Assembly (NCBI GenBank): GCA_914767715.1
Contig: OU612073.1
Location: 1 to 64,000, forward strand
Direction: 5' to 3'
Source: Membranipora membranacea
Taxonomy: Eukaryota > Bryozoa > Gymnolaemata > Cheilostomatida > Membraniporidae
Length of the DNA: 64,000 bases
Shown here: positions 12,768-26,600 of the stretch, in pieces
How positions within the stretch are numbered: the stretch's first letter is position 1
Layout: each line of letters opens with the position of its first letter
Position numbers and translations under genes: made by a program
Notes under the pieces: model-generated
Databases searched by the model: none
What the model saw: the letters and a program-made list of their open reading frames with translations, nothing else
Told to the model about the DNA's origin: nothing

Positions 12768-14130
12768 ATGTCGTCAGCAGGAATCATCAGTAAGCTGATG
12801 GGAAAGTGGCAGCAAGTTAGCAGCGACAACTTTGATGCTTTCCTCTCAGCAGCAGGTAAGGTTGTTTATATGGATAGATGACCGGCCGTGTACCTTTATC
12901 CATCAGTCAATACAGGGATGTACAGACAACTGAAGATGGGATGGAGGGGCTTATTTGAGAATGTTTATCGTTTCAGTCTTGTGATTTGTAATAATGGCTG
13001 AATGGGGCCAAGATATACGAGTACCTTGATATGTGTGTATGTACCGAAATACTACAAGCACTCACAAATCTTCACATACTACTACCGACTATAGTACTTA
13101 TCATGTATTTGTAGGTAAATATATTTGTACTTACCGTGTGTTTATATTTGTAGGTATAACAGGAGAGAGAGCAGAGAAGGCCAGAGGTGCTCAGGTACCA
13201 GAGCTTTGGTCTATAGAAGCAGATAATATAACGGCTAGCAGAGTATTCCCTGATAAAACTCTCTCTGTAACCTTCAAACTTAACGAGGATTTCCTCGATC
13301 CAACAATCGGTGATGGTAAATACATGGTAAGTCTATGTGAGCGTGGCTGTATGTGTACATGAGAAGTATACGTACAGTCATCGGTCCTCCTTCTAGTTTC
13401 AATATAATGATAATATATAACGTCTCTAGTTTGTGTCATTAAAAATGAGACCAAATAAGGGCAACCTCCTAGCCTGTCATGATGCCACTGTTTTTGGATT
13501 TTTGGACAAAAAAAAATCAAATACCGGGATCACATGACAAAGCTCAGAATAACCACTCTGTAGTGACGATCATCAAATAATTATAAATCGGGCACATCCA
13601 TCTCATCAGCATGTTTGTTATTATTCACCTCGCGCCACAGAACTGCACCATATACAATCATTTCACTCATAGGTTCACATGCTCGTCTCTATTTTCTTAT
13701 GATACAGAGTAAGTTTACAATCGAAGATGGAAAGTTAGTGAGGAGAGGATCGACCAATCAGCAGGGAGTAACTGCAATAAGAGAGGTCAAGGGCAATGTG
13801 CAGATAATGGTAAGCACTGACCACCAGTACAGAAGTACAGATAAGTGTCATGAAAATGTCAGGAGTAAAATACTATAATATTCTAATTCTAATACACTAT
13901 AATACTATAAAATTCTAATACACTAAATTCTATAATAGGGATATGAGTATCAGCTTTCATTTTCAATGTATTTCTGTTTAGAGCGCGAGGATGAGATTAT
14001 TATTTCCCATCTGTCAATATATGATAACAGATTGTATGAAGCACATTAAAGTAACCATACCTAAACTATCTTCTTGTAGACTATGATTTGTAATGGAGTG
14101 ACTTGTACCAAAACTTTCAACAGAATATAA
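12768..14130 (+). CDS. Fatty-acid-binding protein (iLBP family), paralogue 3
   Basis: Exons 12768-12855, 13154-13326, 13708-13809 and 14080-14130 encode 137 aa. The start reads LMGKWQQVSSDNFDAFLSAAG and exon 2 ends in LSVTFKLNEDFLDPT. Exon 4 has the family-like GVTCTKTF, in which Lys and Phe stand where Arg and Tyr normally bind the carboxylate. A TATA-like TATATAAAAAC lies near 12576, about 190 bp before the ATG, and AATAAA lies at 14306. The acceptor of exon 2 (tatttgtag before GTATAAC) has a near-copy 36 bp upstream. Confidence 0.9.
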
Positions 14131-14675
14131 ACAGCTCGACAATTTTAGCTTAGCTCATGTCTCACTCACATGTGACCTTCACACGACCTTGTCTCATATG
14201 ATGAGTGTGAGGGAGAAAGGAGGCAGATAAAGAAAATACGCAGATCAAACTTAACGATTCATTTTATCTTCTGATTTTGGAAGTAAAGATTAATCTATAA
14301 ATACAAATAAAGTCCACTGTTACCAAGAAAAGTTTCCAGTACTGTTCAAGCATTGGTAAAGAAGTAACTGGTGTAAAAAAATTCAGATAGCCTGATTGAT
14401 AAGGAGAGTTAGATACATCTGGGAGCTGATTCATACTTGTCTGCCTTATTCTCTGCCTTATTCTGTGTGTTGGTGCAGTTTACAGTTATATTATTCCATT
14501 TTTAAAATTGGTAGTTTTTCTATATTAAGCGTTTCGTGCAGTAGGACTGAGTATGGATTCAGCTAGTCTTACTTGACAAGTTTGGCTGGGGGGGGGTCCA
14601 CCCCGTCACCAAATAATTAATATACAGCAAGGTTAGGCCATAGTCGAACCCTATAAGTATCAGCTGTTGGCTTCA
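14131..14675. other. Intergenic region between convergent genes
   Basis: This holds the 3' flank of FABP paralogue 3 (AATAAA at 14306) and the 3' end of TTLL12. A short G run at 14588 is the only unusual sequence. I see no further gene. Confidence 0.6.
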
Positions 14676-17600
14676 TCATGATGCTACGATAATTTCATGT
14701 TCTAATTCGTCCTCTTCTAGGAAGAGAGATTTGAAAACGAAGTTAAAATAATCTGGATAATTCTTACATCCTCTTCTACTGTCAGGAGAGAAGTTACACT
14801 CTAATACCTGAGGTACCATTATCTTCTTACCTGCAAAAGGAAACATAACTCCCTTATATCCCTTAATCATAATGTCATACAAATATAACAATAATATGTA
14901 TCTATAAGTATTCATTGATATGAATTCATGGATTATTGGTAAAATACACAGGACGGCTTTTCTATTTGCGAAGAGATTACATGAGTATCAGTAATTGGAG
15001 CTAAATTTCTGGTATCAACATATAAGTAGTATTTATATGTTTATGGTATTGACTAACGCCCCAGTGACTAACGCCCCAGTGACTAACGCCCCAGTGACTA
15101 ACGACCCAGTGACTAACGACCCAGTGACTAACGTCCCAGTGACTAACGTCCCAGTGACTAACGTCCCAGTGACTAACGTCCCAGTGACTAACGTCCCAGT
15201 GACTAACGTCCCAGTGACTAACGCCCCAGTGACTAACGCCCCAGTGACTAACGCCCCAGTGACTAACGACCCAGTGACTAACGACCCAGTGACTAACGTC
15301 CCAGTGACTAACGTCCCAGTGACTAACGTCCCAGTGACTAACGTCCCAGTGACTAACGTCCCAGTGACTCACGTCCCAGTGACTAACGTCCCAGTGACTA
15401 ACGTCCCAGTGACTAACGCCCCAGTGACTAACGCCCCAGTGACTAACGCCCCAGTGACTAACGCCCCAGTGACTAACGACCCAGTGACTAACGTCCCAGT
15501 GACTAACGTCCCAGTGACTAACGTCCCAGTGACTAACGTCCCAGTGACTAACGTCCCAGTGACTAACGTCCCAGTGACTCACGTCCCAGTGACTAACGTC
15601 CCAGTGACTAACGTCCCAGTGACTAACGTCCCAGTGACTAACGTCCCAGTGACTAACGTCCCAGTGACTAACGTCCCAGTGACTAACGTCCCAGTGACTA
15701 ACGTCCCAGTGACTAACGTCCCAGTGACTAACGTCCCAGTGACTAACGTCCCAGTGACTAACGTCCCAGTGACTAACGTCCCAGTGACTAACGTCCCATT
15801 AAATTAACCACCTTAAAAATCTTAGCTAAGTTATTTGACATTAGAAATTGAATGTTTACAAGGGGTTGGATGTAGCTTTACTGAACTTGTGGACCAATCA
15901 AAAATGAGAAATTGTTTCCAGCAATCATACATAAATTGCCATAGGCTTGTTTGGGGTCAGATATGTTCCCATCATCCATGAATATATATCAGTGTATAAT
16001 ATAATGTTGTTAGTGCCACTTTTCAACCACTGACAGCTTTATCCCAGCGTGAAGCATAGCGCTACAAGGCCGGAGCTGCAGTGGTTGATGACAGCATCCT
16101 CTTGTATAGAGCTATACCATACAGGTGGATTCTTTAATCTGCATGCACGATGGTGTTGTACATACAGATGACCTCCATTATTTATAGTCCTGATCCGAAG
16201 GGACTGTGTGATCAGTCAAAGTTGAAACGACTTTCGATCCCGGACGGGGTTTGAACCCACAACCGGCTGGTCAAGTGGCAGACACGCTAACCACTGAGCC
16301 AAACTGACTGACTATCACTGACTTTCAGTGTATATATATATATATAAAACAAATGTATATAACCAGGCATCAGTTCTATCATGGAGAATTCTCCCTGGTT
16401 CTATTGATAGACAGCTCTGTGGAGACATCCCTTATAACTTATTGCAGTGTTATACTATAGTTTACCACTTGTGACGGATCACTTATCCCTTATAACTTAT
16501 TGCAGTGTTATACTATAGTTTACCCCTTGTGACGGATGACTTACCGCTTGAAGTTGTGTCCCATTTGAGCATAAAGTCCATAGCATAATGTGCCCTAGCC
16601 TGAGGATAGTGTGGTATACCATAAGGCGGGTCCTTGCTAACAACAGCCTCAAATAACTCCCTTATCACCTGCATAGTCTCAGTCTACAATTGATATAGGT
16701 TGTGAGTCTGACACTGAATTAAGGTATTATGTATGTATGTATGTATGTATGTCATTGTATTCATCTCATTCACTGAGAAATAAAATGTTTGTGTAATGTG
16801 CTCTGGGTAAAAACTTATAAAATATTGCACCAAAAATAATAAGTAAATATAATAAAAGACACACAATCTATTTAGTTATCTAGTAAAGAGTATACTATTC
16901 AAAAGTCTGACACTTTCCGCCCTGAAACATTTGGCACAGATTTGAATTCTGTGTCTTATGGCAGTGTAACGACCTGATGGAAGTTGGTCAAGTATCAGTA
17001 CAGGCTTGCTGGAGGTGGCAACCATTCGAATACTTTTAGTCTTGAGTTTACTGATGTAAAGTTCTTCGAGGGGCGTAAAGCTTAGGTCACCTGAGAAATA
17101 TTCAGCAGATTTTATGACAGACCTAACTTTTCTCTTTGAATAAGCTGACATGTGTTGGTATAAGACCACAAGATGGTAGGTAGGTTAGCCTATAAACTTA
17201 CACTGAAACAGACATGTATTTATAATCAGGGATTCGTAGCTAAAAAACAATAATTCCCTGTTTAAATCATGGAGTTATCCTCTCAACTTACTGACACAGA
17301 GAAGGCGACTGATTAAGTCAGAACAGAAGAGAGCTTTTGAAGAGTTCTCTTCCTGAATTTCAGAGATGAAATCTCTTTTCTCGACACTTGAAAGCCAGAT
17401 TTGACAAACTTCCCTGCAACAAAGCTTACTCAGCAATGCTTACAAGCGCTGTTGAGTACAGAATTACCAAAGCATGCTGCTGTGTACTGCACATTATACC
17501 AATGTACCCTACAGGTTAGGATAGATTAAAATTCAGAGAGTAATTAGATATAACATAGAGTTAGAGTTACCTCAATGGAGCTCCAGGGATAATCGGGATA

Positions 17601-20600
17601 TTGATTCTCCCACAGGGGTATAAAATCCTCACAGTTAATGTTGAGAAGCTTGTCAGGTGCTGAGTAGTTATTTACAGTAAAGTGTTTATCGTATCTGTCA
17701 AACTCATCGAGAGAAAAAGATCTGCAAAATATGTCATAAAAATAATAATATGTCAGATAAAAAACACATAAATATGACACATAGTAACATAAATTAAATA
17801 TTAAATCGCAGTTACTTTCAATCGCAGTTACTTACAATCGCAGTTACTTTCAATCGCAGTTACTTTCAATCGCAGTTACTTACAATCGCAGTTACTTTCA
17901 ATCGCAGTTACTTACAATCGCAGATACTTACAACCACTAACTTACGTGTTTGCAAATCTGATGAAGAACTTGGTGTAGCAGGAGATTTTGAGAGGCTTCA
18001 CACTTTTGAGTAAGACGATGTATCTGTAGTCAAATTTAACGTTGCCAACATCTATTAATGTGAATATGTGTAACATTTAATAACATTGCAGCAGATAAAA
18101 CGTGAACCAAAAGCCCTTAAAAACAGGTCTAACTATATCTTTAATTGGCGGGGGAGGGGGAGGGGGAGTGGGAGCTGGATGGGTTTGTGATGGAGAGGTG
18201 TTGGTGGAGGAGGGGTGTTCATGGTTGATGGGGCGTGTTACTGACCTGGCCTGTTGAATAGTGCAGGTTCCTGTAGATACTTCATGGCTATATAAGGACC
18301 AGCTTCAGGGAGCCTTGTCAGTAGATTGATATTATCAGTTATAACGTGTCCGAGTCCTCTACCAAGATTCCACGGCTTAGCCATCCACAGATTATCTTCA
18401 CCTCTACATTATAATCCATATATGTATATGTGTATGTATACATCACCATGATAAACACCACACTGTCTATGTGTATGTAAACATCACCGTGATAAACACC
18501 ACACTGTACATGTGCATATGTACTTCGTGTATACTAGAAAACTCATTTCATTATTTTACACACTTTGGGACTTATCATATGATTTTGACAATTTTCTGCG
18601 ATACTGACCGGCCCACCTACTAGATTTGTCTATAAATAAACAGACAGAATACTCGCTCACATTTATCAGTTACTCACCTCTCTGCTCGTTTCTGATAGTG
18701 ACATATAAACTCGGGCAGCTCAGTATTGAGGTTATACACAGTAGGCATCCATCTGGGGTACATCACTCCTCCACCAGGTGGCGCTGCCCGTTTAGACATC
18801 AAAGCGATCAGATCTTTATTAGTAAGTAATGATTCATACGGAAATTGATTCATCATTACATTTCTCTTGGCCAACTCACTAAAATGGAGAAAGTGATCAT
18901 GTTAAAATACCTCACTGTGTAAACATAGTAAGTATTACATTGTCTTATCATAGTAAGTATTATATTGTGACTCATATGATAACTTATTTATAGTCTCTAA
19001 TGTGACTCATATGATAACTTACTTATAGTCTCTAATGTGACTCATATGATAACTTACATACAGACTCTAACGTGACTTATATGATAACTTACTTATAGTC
19101 TCTAATGTGACTCATATGATAACTTACTTATAGTCTCTAATGTGACTCATATGATAACTTACTTATAGTCTCTAATGTGACTCACATGATAACTTACTTA
19201 CAGTCTCTAATGTGACTCATATGATAACTTACTTATAGTCTCTAATGTGACTCATATGATAACTTACTTATAGTCTCTGGTGTGACTTATATGATAACTT
19301 ACTTATAGTCTCTAATGTGACTTATATGATAACTTACTTATAGTCTCTAATGTGACTCAGATTCCAGATGATATCAGCTTCCCCTCTATCATCAGTCAGT
19401 ATAAATCTATCATAAGTGAGATACTGCCTCACACAGGGATCGTCTGACCACACTTTTATCTGCCTATTAGTTGGTAGTAATACCTCCTCTAACTTCTGAC
19501 TGTAATCTATCTTATCAAACCTGCTCATCTAAAGTCAAACAAGGATAATACTAAACTACCTCATCTCACAAACCCTGTTATTGGTAAGTCATACATCTCA
19601 TATAGATAACAGAAATAACCAGTTTGTATCATAAAACAATGTGCACATCAGTCAGAGACTCAGAGCTTGCCTTTAAATCAGTTAGATAGACCGTATTGAG
19701 CACAAAGAAAATAATAGCAAGGAGAAATATAAAGCTCTAGCTTGAACGCCCCCCCCCTACCCACCCGACGTTCCCCCAACCACATTTGAAGATACTGCAA
19801 AATTTTTTTAGTTAATCACAATTACACACATATTACAAAGGTGTAGTGTAAATATAGATACATAGAAAATGAGAGAGAATATTAAACCTTGAAATAATCA
19901 TCATCAGGTTGGTCTGGTGTTTCGTCTAGGTCAGTAAAATCACAGGGATTCCAGGGTAATAAATGAGCAAGGCGAGATAACTCCTTATCTAATGGAATGT
20001 GAGGCATGTAATCACGAGTTATCTCATCTGTAAATATAATAAAACAGTGTACACATAAATATTTGCATGATAATTATTGCCTACACAACAGTAAATCTAC
20101 GGTTGATCAACAGTAGATCAATAGTATATCGACTGATGAAGTGAATGAAAGCATAAATGATGAAACTTGGCATATTACACAAGAATTTATATTAAAACAT
20201 GGTACAACTAATAAAACCCACAAAGGAACTCGGTGATCGATAAGAGGCTTGAGTCCATCAATATGTGGTATATCTGATTGAGAAAATGTCTCTTTTCACT
20301 TTTCTTCCCAATCAGACAGCGTAGGCCGAAATGAACAATCTCATCTTTATCGAATTAAGGTTGATATCAAAATTTTAGTTACCTTATTTCAGAACATGTA
20401 GAAGAAACTGATGTGAGCTAACAGAAAGGGGGATTGTCCTGTCGGATCATCCTTCATCGGTGAACTTACCATCACAGTTAAGATCTTTTATAGGCCAGAA
20501 TATACTGTACGTTGTGTTATTTACAGCATACACAAAAGGAGCCATTTTGATGTTTGGTTCATCTGAGTGTTGAATTCTGGCTCCGAACTCATCTAGTATA

Positions 20601-23600
20601 TACCAGACAGGCATGGACTCCTCAGAACCCTGTAACATCCATATACACAATAACAAGTAAAAACTGTGAGACATCCGTATAGATCCCTTCTAATGTAACA
20701 ATAGTGTAAGGCACAGCCCTTCTAATGTAACAATAGTGTAAGGCACAGCCCTTCTAATGTAACAATAGTGTAAGGCACAGCCCTTCTAATGTAACAATAG
20801 TGTAAGGCACAGCCCTTCTAATGTAACAATAGTGTAAGGCACAGCCCTTCTAATGTAACAATAGTGTAAGGCACAGCCCTTCTAATGTAACAATAGTGTA
20901 AGGCACAGCCCTTCTAATGTAACAATAGTGTAAGGCACAGCCCTTCTAATGTAACAATAGTGTAAGGCACAGCCCTTCTAATGTAACAATAGTGTAAGGC
21001 ACAGCCCTTCTAATGTAACAATAGTGTAAGGCACATCCCTTCTAATGTAACAATAGTGTAAGGCACAGCCCTTCTAATGTAACAATAGTGTAAGGCACAG
21101 CCCTTCTAATGTAACAATAGTGTAAGGCACATCCCTTCTAATGTAACAATAGTGTAAGGCACAGCCCTTCTAATGTAACAATAGTGTAAGGCACAGCCCT
21201 TCTAATGTAACAATAGTGTAAGGCACATCCCTTCTAATGTAACAATAGTGTAAGGCACAGCCCTTCTAATGTAACAATAGTGTAAGGCACAGCCCTTCTA
21301 ATGTAACAATAGTGTAAGGCACAGCCCTTCTAATGTAACAATAGTGTAAGGCACAGCCCTCTAATGTAACAATAGTGTAAGGCACAGCCTTCTAATGTAA
21401 CAATAGTGTAAGGCACAGCCTTCTAATGTAACAATAGTGTAAGGCACAGCCCTTCTAATGTAACAATAGTGTAAGGCACAGCCCTTCTAATGTAACAATA
21501 GTGTAAGGCACAGCCCTTCTAATGTAACAATAGTGTAAGGCACAGCCCTTCTAATGTAACAATAGTGTAAGGCACAGCCCTTCTAATGTAACAATAGTGT
21601 AAGGCACATCCCTTCTAATGTAACAATAGTGTAAGGCACAGCCCTTCTAATGTAACAATAGTGTATGGCACAGCCCTTCTAATGTAACAATAGTGTATGG
21701 CACAGCCCTTCTAATGTAACAATAGTGTAAGGCACAGCCCTTCTAATGTAACAATAGTGTAAGGCACAGCCCTTCTAATGTAACAATAGTGTAAGGCACA
21801 GCCCTTCTAATGTAACAATAGTGTAAGGCACATCCCTTCTAATGTAACAATAGTGTAAGGCACAGCCCTTCTAATGTAACAATAGTGTAAGGCACAGCCC
21901 TTCTAATGTAACAATAGTGTAAGGCACATCCCTTCTAATGTAACAATAGTGTAAGGCACAGCCCTTCTAATGTAACAATAGTGTAAGGCACAGCCCTTCT
22001 AATGTAACAATAGTGTAAGGCACAGCCCTTCTAATGTAACAATAGTGTAAGGCACAGCCCTTCTAATGTAACAATAGTGTAAGGCACAGCCCTTCTAATG
22101 TAACAATAGTGTAAGGCACAGCCCTTCTAATGTAACAATAGTGTAAGGCACATCCCTTCTAATGTAACAATAGTGTAAGGCACATCCCTTCTAATGTAAC
22201 AATAGTGTAAGGCACAGCCCTTCTAATGTAACAATAGTGTAAGGCACAGCCCTTCTAATGTAACAATAGTGTAAGGCACATCCCTTCTAATGTAACAATA
22301 GTGTAAGGCACAGCCCTCTAATGTAACAATAGTGTAAGACACAGCCCTTCTAATGTAACAATAGTGTAAGGCACAGCCTTCTAATGTAACAATAGTGTAA
22401 GGCACAGCCCTTCTAATGTAACAATAGTGTAAGGCACAGCCCTTCTAATGTAACAATAGTGTAAGGCACAGCCCTTCTAATGTAACAATAGTTTAAGGCA
22501 CAGCCCTTCTAATGTAACAATAGTGTAAGGCACAGCCCTTCTAATGTAACAATAGTGTAAGGCACATCCCTTCTAATGTAACAATAGTGTAAGGCACAGC
22601 CCTTCTAATGTAACAATAGTGTATGGCACAGCCCTTCTAATGTAACAATAGTGTAAGGCACAGCCCTTCTAATGTAACAATAGTGTAAGGCACAGCCCTT
22701 CTAATGTAACAATAGTGTAAGGCACATCCCTTCTAATGTAACAATAGTGTAAGGCACAGCCCTTCTAATGTAACAATAGTGTAAGGCACAGCCCTTCTAA
22801 TGTAACAATAGTGTAAGGCACATCCCTTCTAATGTAACAATAGTGTAAGGCACAGCCCTTCTAATGTAACAATAGTGTAAGGCACAGCCCTTCTAATGTA
22901 ACAATAGTGTAAGGCACAGCCGTTCTAATGTAACAATAGTGTAAGGCACAGCCCTTCTAATGTAACAATAGTGTAAGGCACAGCCCTTCTAATGTAACAA
23001 TAGTGTAAGGCACAGCCCTTCTAATGTAACAATAGTGTAAGGCACATCCCTTCTAATGTAACAATAGTGTAAGGCACAGCCCTTCTAATGTAACAATAGT
23101 GTAAGGCACAGCCCTTCTAATGTAACAATAGTGTAAGGCACATCCCTTCTAATGTAACAATAGTGTAAGGCACAGCCCTTCTAATGTAACAATAGTGTAA
23201 GGCACAGCCCTTCTAATGTAACAATAGTGTAAGGCACATCCCTTCTAATGTAACAATAGTGTAAGGCACATCCCTTCTAATGTAACAATAGTGTAAGGCA
23301 CAGCCCTTCTAATGTAACAATAGTGTAAGGCACAGCCCTTCTAATGTAACAATAGTGTAAGGCACATCCCTTCTAATGTAACAATAGTGTAAGGCACAGC
23401 CCTCTAATGTAACAATAGTGTAAGGCACAGCCCTTCTAATGTAACAATAGTGTAAGGCACAGCCTTCTAATGTAACAATAGTGTAAGGCACAGCCCTTCT
23501 AATGTAACAATAGTGTAAGGCACAGCCCTTCTAATGTAACAATAGTGTAAGGCACAGCCCTTCTAATGTAACAATAGTGTAAGGCACAGCCCTTCTAATG

Positions 23601-26600
23601 TAACAATAGTGTAAGGCACAGCCCTTCTAATGTAACAATAGTGTAAGGCACATCCCTTCTAATGTAACAATAGTGTAAGGCACAGCCCTTCTAATGTAAC
23701 AATAGTGTAAGGCACAGCCCTTCTAATGTAACAATAGTGTAAGGCACAGCCCTTCTAATGTAACAATAGTGTAAGGCACAGCCCTTCTAATGTAACAATA
23801 GTGTGAGGCACATCCCTTCTAATGTAACAATAGTGTAAGGCACAGCCCTTCTAATGTAACAATAGTGTAAGGCACAGCCCTTCTAATGTAACAATAGTGT
23901 AAGGCACATCCCTTCTAATGTAACAATAGTGTAAGGCACAGCCCTTCTAATGTAACAATAGTGTAAGGCACAGCCCTTCTAATGTAACAATAGTGTAAGG
24001 CACAGCCCTTCTAATGTAACAATAGTGTAAGGCACAGCCCTTCTAATGTAACAATAGTGTAAGGCACAGCCCTTCTAATGTAACAATAGTGTAAGGCACA
24101 GCCCTTCTAATGTAACAATAGTGTAAGGCACAGCCCTTCTAATGTAACAATAGTGTAAGGCACAGCCTTCTAATGTAACAATAGTGTAAGGCACAGCCCT
24201 TCTAATGTAACAATAGTGTAAGGCACAGCCCTTCTAATGTAACAATAGTGTAAGGCACAGCCCTTCTAATGTAACAATAGTGTAAGGCACAGCCCTTCTA
24301 ATGTAACAATAGTGTAAGGCACAGCCTTCTAATGTAACAAGAGTGTAAGGCACAGCCCTTCTAATGTAACAATAGTGTAAGGCACAGCCCTTCTAATGTA
24401 ACAATAGTGTAAGGCACAGCCCTTCTAATGTAACAATAGTGTAAGGCACATCCCTTCTAATGTAACAATAGTGTAAGGCACAGCCCTTCTAATGTAACAA
24501 TAGTGTAAGGCACAGCCTTCTAATGTAACAATAGTGTAAGGCACAGCCCTTCTAATGTAACAATAGTGTAAGGCACAGCCCTTCTAATGTAACAATAGTG
24601 TAAGGCACAGCCCTTCTAATGTAACAATAGTGTAAGGCACAGCCCTTCTAATGTAACAAAATTGAAACATTTGTCATAAACAACATACCACAAATAAAAC
24701 TCGATATGACAAATTTAACAAACATCCACATGTGATATAATAACTAAGCGTGAGCTATATATTATGACTGACCAGTTGTTTTCCAGCTACGCTGTATGTC
24801 TGATTATAGAGCCACATTTTATCGATGACAGACTGGACTTTATGAGCCTCACTTTGAGTTTCCTCATACTCTATATCCATTAGCTGACACATACGATCGA
24901 GTAGACCACCCACAGTGGTGAGCATCCTACGAGCGCTCTCATAATCACATGTCCACGCGTGATCAACTAAGTATATACTGAAAGCAAACAAATTTTAGGT
25001 ACATCAGTAATATGATATCTACAAGAAACGTGCTCATAGTATTAGCCCAATATACAGAGATTCGCTCATGTCTCAGGGATGCACAGTGGCAGAATTTTTG
25101 GCATTCACAGTAAAAAATGATAAGCCAATTAATGAAAAGCTGCAGTGGGAGTCTGTGTCGAGGTTAGCAAATTGAAGAAAGGGGAGACAACCCATTTTTT
25201 CTGCTTTTGCCCTATAACTTTGGGGCACATGACGCTCAAGTTCATGTATTACATTGACACTCCTTCTCTTTGATGATTTTTCATCTCATTTGCCAACTAC
25301 ATTGGTATTTAGCCCTGTTACAATCTATCAGTACAGGGGACAATCTCCTTAGAGTGTAGTTATAGAACTCACTTATCACTGTCAGACTGTTGGACACCCT
25401 CAGGATTCGATACGACAACTCTCCATCCTAACTCATCGCTATCTTCATATTCTACTCTCATCAGAGAGAAATCAAGTCCAGCATCATATCTCTGCAATCA
25501 TTAGTTAATAGCATATAGCCACTGTCGGTCACATATCCACTGCATGCTGTCTTTATGTCTTCTCAGACACAACGACATGGATCATTTTTTTTGGTAATTA
25601 GACAAGTACAAATTGTCAAACATAACTTGGGTAGTATTACATACTCTTTGCATACTTCTATGGTTAACAAGCCTTACCACCATGTATTAGTATGTATCAC
25701 GCAAACCGATAATTCAATAGACAGTTTCAAGTACTGTGTCAAGGTGGAAAAAACTCAATAAAATAAATTTGTGTTTTAGTGCCAGCCCTTTCAGTTAACA
25801 TTTGTAGTCAGCAACAAAATATTGATATTGAACAGGAATAGGGTTGTAGAAGCTTGCTATTACTAGCAGGTCATTTCCTTGCCTAGGTTTGTATAAAGGA
25901 AGACTGCTGGTGATGGAGTATGTTGGATTGAAGGATGAGTTACCGTGTCAGGTTTCCGCATCTCGATGTAAATCTCACAGGCTTGATGTAATTTGGGAGG
26001 ATAGTTTTGTTGGCTGGTGATATTAGCTGAATATCTTGAGTCGTCTTTCACAACCTGTGACAGCTGAGGAAGTTCAAGCTTCTGAAGACCAGCCCAGCAG
26101 TGCTGGTTTTCCTGTCTGACTGTTTTATGCCACATATGAATCTGGTGGATTAACATCTTCCAGGTGATTTGTAGCAGAGCCAAATGCAGAATACGAGAAA
26201 TATTTGTGGGGATCCTGAATCTGATATTCTGTTTCTAAGATTATGTATTATCTGCTCCCAGATATTTGACAGTAGTTCCTCTTGATATCACTCATTGTAT
26301 CATATAGCACACTCTGTGGTGTATCTGATTTACGCCTCTTTTGAAATGTCATGCGTTGGCACTTCGGTGAATGAAAATTCCATGTCAGAGCCAGATTCCA
26401 ATTTGAATTATCTTGATATCTGTCTCCGGACACGAGTGGTTTCAGGCGGTAATGTTCATTGCAGCGAAATTAGCTAGCAGTTGATTGGAGAACTTTTGCT
26501 GGACCGATGCAGACCTTTGAAATCAAATATGGCGTGGGCCTCTGAGCTAGTAGATATCTAAGCCTGTATAAATGCTAACAATCCCCAGGGGTCTAACTCA

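Noticed and set aside
14995-15807. 270-codon open frame encoding a VTNVP repeat, with a mirrored open frame on the minus strand
   Set aside because: It is the in-frame reading of a 15-bp minisatellite inside a TTLL12 intron. Openness follows from the unit having no stop codon.
20620-20690. Idea that the 32-bp satellite arose from the TTLL12 exon 4 acceptor
   Set aside because: The unit has ttgttacattag, vaguely like the acceptor atgttacag, but exon bases do not match well enough to claim it.
20683-24659. Regular array that might suggest CRISPR
   Set aside because: There are no spacers; units are head to tail and the setting is a metazoan intron.
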